Assembly: GCA_003210135.1 (NCBI GenBank)
Contig: QCNK01000010.1
Location: forward strand, 1-59,148
DNA: 59,148 bases
Source of the DNA: Prochlorococcus sp. AG-424-P23
GTDB lineage: Bacteria > Cyanobacteriota > Cyanobacteriia > PCC-6307 > Cyanobiaceae
Reading direction: 5' to 3'
Each line of letters begins with the position of its first letter. The stretch's first letter is position 1. A program made the position numbers and the translations under genes. This document shows positions 55,299 to 59,148 of the stretch, in pieces. A model generated the notes under the pieces. That model saw only the letters and a program-made list of their open reading frames with translations. It had not been told where the DNA came from and did not search any database.

Positions 55299-57089
55299 AT
55301 GTCGAATATTGATTTAAAAAGAAGAACAAAAATAGTAGCAACTATTGGCCCTGCAACTCAATCTGAAGAGATAATTACAAATTTAATTAAAGCTGGAGTA
55401 ACAACATTCAGATTAAATTTCTCACATGGAGATCATAAAGATCATGCTGAGAGAATAAAAACTATAAGAGAAGTTTCAAAAAAGTTAGATATAGATATTG
55501 GAATATTACAAGATCTTCAAGGACCTAAGATAAGATTAGGGCGCTTTAAAGATGGTCCAGTAAAAATTAAAAAAGGTGATAAATTTACACTGACATCTAA
55601 TGAAGTCGAATGTACAAATACTATTGCAAATGTAACCTACGACAAACTTTCTCAAGAAGTAAGTGAAGGGAAAAGAATACTATTAGATGATGGCAAAATA
55701 GAAATGATTGTAGAAAAAGTTGATATAAAAGCAAATCTTTTAGATTGTCTTGTAACTGTGGGAGGCGTTCTCTCAAATAATAAAGGTGTTAATTTTCCTG
55801 ATGTTCAGTTATCCGTAAAAGCATTAACAGAAAAAGATAAAGAGGATTTAAAATTCGGTTTATCTGAAGGAGTTGATTGGATAGCCCTAAGTTTCGTAAG
55901 AAATCCTTCCGATATAAACGAGATTAAAAACTTAATAAACAAAAATGGGTATTCAACTCCTGTAGTGGCAAAAATAGAAAAATTTGAAGCAATTGATCAA
56001 ATTGATACTGTATTGCCCTTATGTGATGGGGTTATGGTTGCTAGAGGTGATTTGGGAGTTGAAATGCCTGCTGAAGAGGTTCCTCTTTTACAAAAGGAAT
56101 TAATAAGAAAAGCTAATACACTAGGAATCCCCATAATTACGGCTACTCAAATGCTTGATTCTATGGCTTCGAATCCAAGACCAACTAGGGCGGAAGTTAG
56201 TGATGTTGCAAATGCAATTCTGGATGGAACAGATGCAGTAATGCTTTCAAATGAAACTGCAGTAGGCGATTATCCTGTAGAGGCAGTAGAAACGATGGCA
56301 ACCATAGCAAGAAGAATTGAAAGGGATTATCCACTTAAAGCAATTGACAGCCACTTACCTAGTACGATTCCAAATGCTATAAGTGCAGCAGTGAGTAATA
56401 TAGCTAGACAACTTGATGCAGGAGCTATAATCCCTTTAACAAAATCAGGCTCAACTGCTAGAAATGTAAGTAAATTCAGACCACCCACACCTATCTTGGC
56501 AACTACTACAGAGAGAAGTGTGGCAAGAAGATTGCAACTTGTTTGGGGAGTTACTCCCATAGTAGTTAAAAATGATGAAAGAACAGCAAAGACTTTTAGT
56601 TTAGCTATGCAAATTGCTCAGGAGATGGGGATCCTAAATCAAGGAGATTTAGTAGTTCAAACCGCAGGCACATTAACTGGAATTAGCGGCTCTACAGATT
56701 TAATAAAAGTCGGTTTAGTAAGAAAGATTGTTTCGAGAGGAATTTCAATAGGTGAAATCGGTGTTACAGGTAAAGCAAGAATAATTGAGAATAATCCTGA
56801 TATATCCTTAATTTGCCCAGGTGAAATATTATTTGTTCCGAAAGAATTATTGAATAATATTCCTCTGAGTAAAAATATTGCTGGTATTGTCACGAACCAA
56901 AATGTAAATGATGTGTACGCTTTGTTTAACAAAAATAATAAAAAGATTTCTACAATTTGTAATTTAGAAAATATGGATAATCATCAAATCAGTAATGGCG
57001 ACCTTATTACACTACAGCTTAATGAAGGAGTCATATACATGGGACAAATTGAAGATGATGATGCAATAGATAAATATAAATATGTCTAG
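55299..57089 (+). CDS. pyk: Pyruvate kinase
   Basis: Pyk converts phosphoenolpyruvate and ADP to pyruvate and ATP. Signatures are KIVATIGPAT near 11, FRLNFSHGDH near 37, the B domain (~75-170), VAKIEKFEAIDQID near 225, ARGDLGVEMPAEEVPLLQK near 249 and TATQMLDSM near 282. The length of 596 exceeds the classic ~470. The extra C-terminal ~110 residues include a swivelling PEP-utilising-type phosphohistidine-like domain known in many cyanobacterial and Bacillus enzymes. The next gene overlaps its end by eight bases. Confidence 0.95.
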   Translation: MSNIDLKRRTKIVATIGPATQSEEIITNLIKAGVTTFRLNFSHGDHKDHAERIKTIREVSKKLDIDIGILQDLQGPKIRLGRFKDGPVKIKKGDKFTLTSNEVECTNTIANVTYDKLSQEVSEGKRILLDDGKIEMIVEKVDIKANLLDCLVTVGGVLSNNKGVNFPDVQLSVKALTEKDKEDLKFGLSEGVDWIALSFVRNPSDINEIKNLINKNGYSTPVVAKIEKFEAIDQIDTVLPLCDGVMVARGDLGVEMPAEEVPLLQKELIRKANTLGIPIITATQMLDSMASNPRPTRAEVSDVANAILDGTDAVMLSNETAVGDYPVEAVETMATIARRIERDYPLKAIDSHLPSTIPNAISAAVSNIARQLDAGAIIPLTKSGSTARNVSKFRPPTPILATTTERSVARRLQLVWGVTPIVVKNDERTAKTFSLAMQIAQEMGILNQGDLVVQTAGTLTGISGSTDLIKVGLVRKIVSRGISIGEIGVTGKARIIENNPDISLICPGEILFVPKELLNNIPLSKNIAGIVTNQNVNDVYALFNKNNKKISTICNLENMDNHQISNGDLITLQLNEGVIYMGQIEDDDAIDKYKYV

Positions 57090-58314
57090 GAATATTACAA
57101 TAAAAGAAGCCTTATACATGGCCACAAAAACTTTAGTTTCGAACAAATTGAGAAGTTCGTTAACAATGCTGGGCATAATTATAGGAAATGCTTCTGTTAT
57201 TACACTTGTTGGACTTGGTAGAGGTGCTCAAACATTAGCAAAAAACCAACTAAGTAATTTAGGTGCAAATGTTTTATTCATTGTTCCAGGAAATAATGAC
57301 ACAAGAAGAAGAGGTATTTCATTTCCTAAAAACCTTGTATTAGAAGATGCAGTAGCAATAAGCAATCAAGTACCAACAGTTAAAAAAGTAGCTCCTCAAA
57401 TCTCTGCTAACGAAATAGTTCAATCAAATTCTAAAAGTTTAAATATATCAATTGCTGGAGTTACTCCTGAATTTCTTGAAGTAAGAAGCTTTGAAATAGA
57501 TAAGGGTAGATTTTTATCAATAAGTGATGTTAATAGTGCAAGAAGTTATGTTGTAATAGGTCCTGATCTTAAAGACGAATTTTTCAAGGATAAATCTTCA
57601 TCACTTGGAAAAAAAATCAGAATTAAAGATCACACTTATGAAATTATCGGAGTATTAAAACCTAAAGGTGCTGTATTTGGAAGTAATCAAGACAAAAATG
57701 CTTATATTCCATTAACCACTATGGTCAATAGGATTACAGGGAAGGATCCGACATATGGAGTAAGTTTAAGCTTCATTAGTGTTGAAGCGATAAATAAAAA
57801 TGCAACTAGTGCTGCTAAATTTCAGATTACTAACTTATTAAGGCAAAGACATAAAATCATCAGAGATGATGACTTTGCGGTTAGATCACAAGAAGATGCA
57901 TTGAATATAGTAACCAACATTACAAGTGGACTAACTTTTTTATTAGCTGGAATTGGTGCAGTATCTTTAGTGGTTGGAGGCATAGGTATTATGAATATTA
58001 TGCTCGTTTCTGTAAGCGAAAGGACTGAAGAGATTGGACTTAGAAAAGCAATAGGAGCTAAACAGTCGGATATTTTAATTCAATTTTTAATTGAGGCATT
58101 GATTTTATCTACAATTGGAGGATTAATAGGTACAACAACCGGTTTATCAGGTGTTTTTCTTTTATCCTTGATAACACCACTTCCTGCCTCAGTAGGAATT
58201 ACCACAACTTTTTCCACCATGATCATTTCAGGATCAATTGGTTTAATCTTTGGCGTTTTACCAGCAAAAAGAGCTTCTAAATTAGATCCAATTGTTGCAT
58301 TGAGAAGTTTATAA
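57082..58314 (+). CDS. ABC transporter permease, MacB/FtsX type
   Basis: The layout is that of a MacB-like permease. One N-terminal membrane helix lies near residues 22-45 (RSSLTMLGIIIGNASVITLVG) and a large periplasmic domain (~50-280) follows. Three C-terminal helices come next, with the FtsX signature GGIGIMNIMLVSVSERTEEIGLRKAIGA near 300-327. No ATPase gene is adjacent, so the partner is encoded elsewhere. Such permeases move lipids, peptides or drugs out of the inner membrane mechanically. The substrate cannot be told. It overlaps pyk by eight bases. Confidence 0.87.
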   Translation: MSRNITIKEALYMATKTLVSNKLRSSLTMLGIIIGNASVITLVGLGRGAQTLAKNQLSNLGANVLFIVPGNNDTRRRGISFPKNLVLEDAVAISNQVPTVKKVAPQISANEIVQSNSKSLNISIAGVTPEFLEVRSFEIDKGRFLSISDVNSARSYVVIGPDLKDEFFKDKSSSLGKKIRIKDHTYEIIGVLKPKGAVFGSNQDKNAYIPLTTMVNRITGKDPTYGVSLSFISVEAINKNATSAAKFQITNLLRQRHKIIRDDDFAVRSQEDALNIVTNITSGLTFLLAGIGAVSLVVGGIGIMNIMLVSVSERTEEIGLRKAIGAKQSDILIQFLIEALILSTIGGLIGTTTGLSGVFLLSLITPLPASVGITTTFSTMIISGSIGLIFGVLPAKRASKLDPIVALRSL

Positions 58315-58329
58315 ATAGAATTTATAATA

Positions 58330-58899
58330 ATGCTCAATTTTTATAAATTAATTGAGATACTGGTGAGTCTTCAATCACTAGTAATAACATCAATGTTACC
58401 TGTTTATATTCCAATACCTTTTATCTATAAATCAAGTAATAACTTGGAATTGCCTATAACATGGCAAATTCCTACCATAATTTTATTAACACTTATATTT
58501 CATAAAAAAGTTGTTTTCAGAGCATTTTCTATATATTTAATTTTGGGGTTATTTATATTTCCTGTCTTTCATCAAGGAGGTTCAATAGGTTATTTGCTAA
58601 CTCCAAATTTTGGATATTTATTAGGTTTATATCCATTAATAAAAATAATTGATAATTTAAATAATAGAAATAAAATAAACGTTGGGAATTTCTTAAGAAA
58701 TGGATTTATAGCAATAGGTGCTATGCATTTAACTGGAATATTTTACAACTTCATACAGACTATATTTTACAGTCAATTTAATTTATTTTTATATAATTTA
58801 GGGAAATATTCATTAGGTAAGATTGGATATCATTTTTTAATGCTTTTTCCACTTTTATTACTTATTAAACCTATAGAACGTTTAAAACGTAGCAAATAA
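58330..58899 (+). CDS. BioY-like biotin transporter subunit
   Basis: A 189-residue protein with about five or six hydrophobic helices. The segment LILGLFIFPVFHQGGSIGYLL (near 70-90), followed by TPNFGYLLGLYP, corresponds to the BioY pattern in which a Gly-rich loop precedes a GYLLG helix. BioY is the substrate-binding membrane component of an ECF-type biotin transporter and can work alone in some bacteria. The match is moderate, so specificity is tentative. Its stop codon overlaps the lspA start by one base. Confidence 0.65.
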   Translation: MLNFYKLIEILVSLQSLVITSMLPVYIPIPFIYKSSNNLELPITWQIPTIILLTLIFHKKVVFRAFSIYLILGLFIFPVFHQGGSIGYLLTPNFGYLLGLYPLIKIIDNLNNRNKINVGNFLRNGFIAIGAMHLTGIFYNFIQTIFYSQFNLFLYNLGKYSLGKIGYHFLMLFPLLLLIKPIERLKRSK

Positions 58900-59148
58900 T
58901 GATTAATAAAATACAAACAAAATTATATTTTTTATCTTTAAGTATTTTTATTGTTCTATTAGACCAATTCACTAAATATTTAATGTTTTATAATAAGAAA
59001 TTTTTTATTAATAAAGATTTTCTTCTATTTAAATTAGACTTCGTAAAAAATTACGGTGCAGCATTTAACATATTTAGTGGTAGTAGAATATTATTATCAT
59101 TGATAAGTATTTTGTTTTCAATATTACTTATCTATTTAATATTAAGGA
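58899..59148 (+). CDS. lspA: Lipoprotein signal peptidase (partial, 5' part)
   Basis: The frame begins at ATG 58899, overlapping the previous stop codon by one base, and runs off the right edge after 83 codons. The first helix contains the family's LLDQFTKYL (residues ~20-28), and the catalytic-region motif VKNYGAAFNIFSG lies near 50-62. A further hydrophobic helix begins after it. LspA cleaves lipoprotein signal peptides in the inner membrane after lipid attachment. The LptC-like protein earlier in the window would be a client. Confidence 0.88.
   Translation, partial: MINKIQTKLYFLSLSIFIVLLDQFTKYLMFYNKKFFINKDFLLFKLDFVKNYGAAFNIFSGSRILLSLISILFSILLIYLILR

Overview
The window looks like a chromosome segment from a streamlined marine picocyanobacterium, most likely Prochlorococcus of an AT-rich (probably high-light) clade. 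The evidence is the strongly AT-rich sequence, very short or overlapping gene boundaries, a photosystem I gene (psaK), cyanobacterial assembly and pigment genes (CCB-type cytochrome b6f factor, HemJ, DUF1995, DUF2499/DUF3593), B12 genes (cobU, cobN, metH) and many tiny single-helix proteins. The assignment rests on gene content and recognised protein families, not on a search.

Layout. Positions 1-2700 are a loose region of tiny genes. It holds a ribbon-helix-helix (RHH) regulator with matching palindromes before and after it, and a small protein translationally coupled to an exported thioredoxin-like protein. Positions 2696-9403 are mostly minus strand: DUF1651-clpS, tRNA-Met, trmL-cobU, an LptC-like lipoprotein, metG, a stand-alone RNB nuclease, rpsR and rpmG. 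Then comes pheT on the plus strand. Positions 11950-14071 are the least ordinary part. A small exported tryptophan-rich protein sits among three copies of a 51-bp palindromic element, next to a protein that fuses an RHH DNA-binding domain to a C-terminal J domain. Positions 14075-32153 carry apa2, metH, ilvE, cobN (broken by a one-base frameshift), a PHP hydrolase, hemJ, uvrC, coaD and the block dapF-csd-DUF1995-dacB. Positions 32262-43904 carry leuS, pgi, purN, argC, ribBA, a cyclophilin and dnaK-dnaJ. From 44116 to the end come tRNA-Ser, ferredoxin, suhB, hisZ, htpG, rpmB, peroxiredoxin, psaK, dxs, ilvA, scpB, yggT, a MazG-like enzyme, pyk, an ABC permease, a BioY-like transporter and the start of lspA.

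How the genes fit together. Most are core housekeeping functions: translation (four aminoacyl-tRNA synthetase-family genes including hisZ, three ribosomal proteins, two tRNAs), protein quality control (ClpS, DnaK/DnaJ, HtpG, cyclophilin) and amino-acid and cofactor synthesis. B12 links cobN and cobU (synthesis) to metH (use). Convergent neighbours commonly end within a few bases of each other or overlap, and the psaK/dxs pair shares one symmetric AT hairpin.

The best leads for something undescribed are the 51-bp element (five AGACT/AGTCT-like pentamers at offsets 0, 11, 23, 35 and 46, three copies with identical spacing), the neighbouring RHH-J-domain fusion that might bind it, and the separate RHH gene at 996-1358 with AGTGTNACACT palindromes on both sides.
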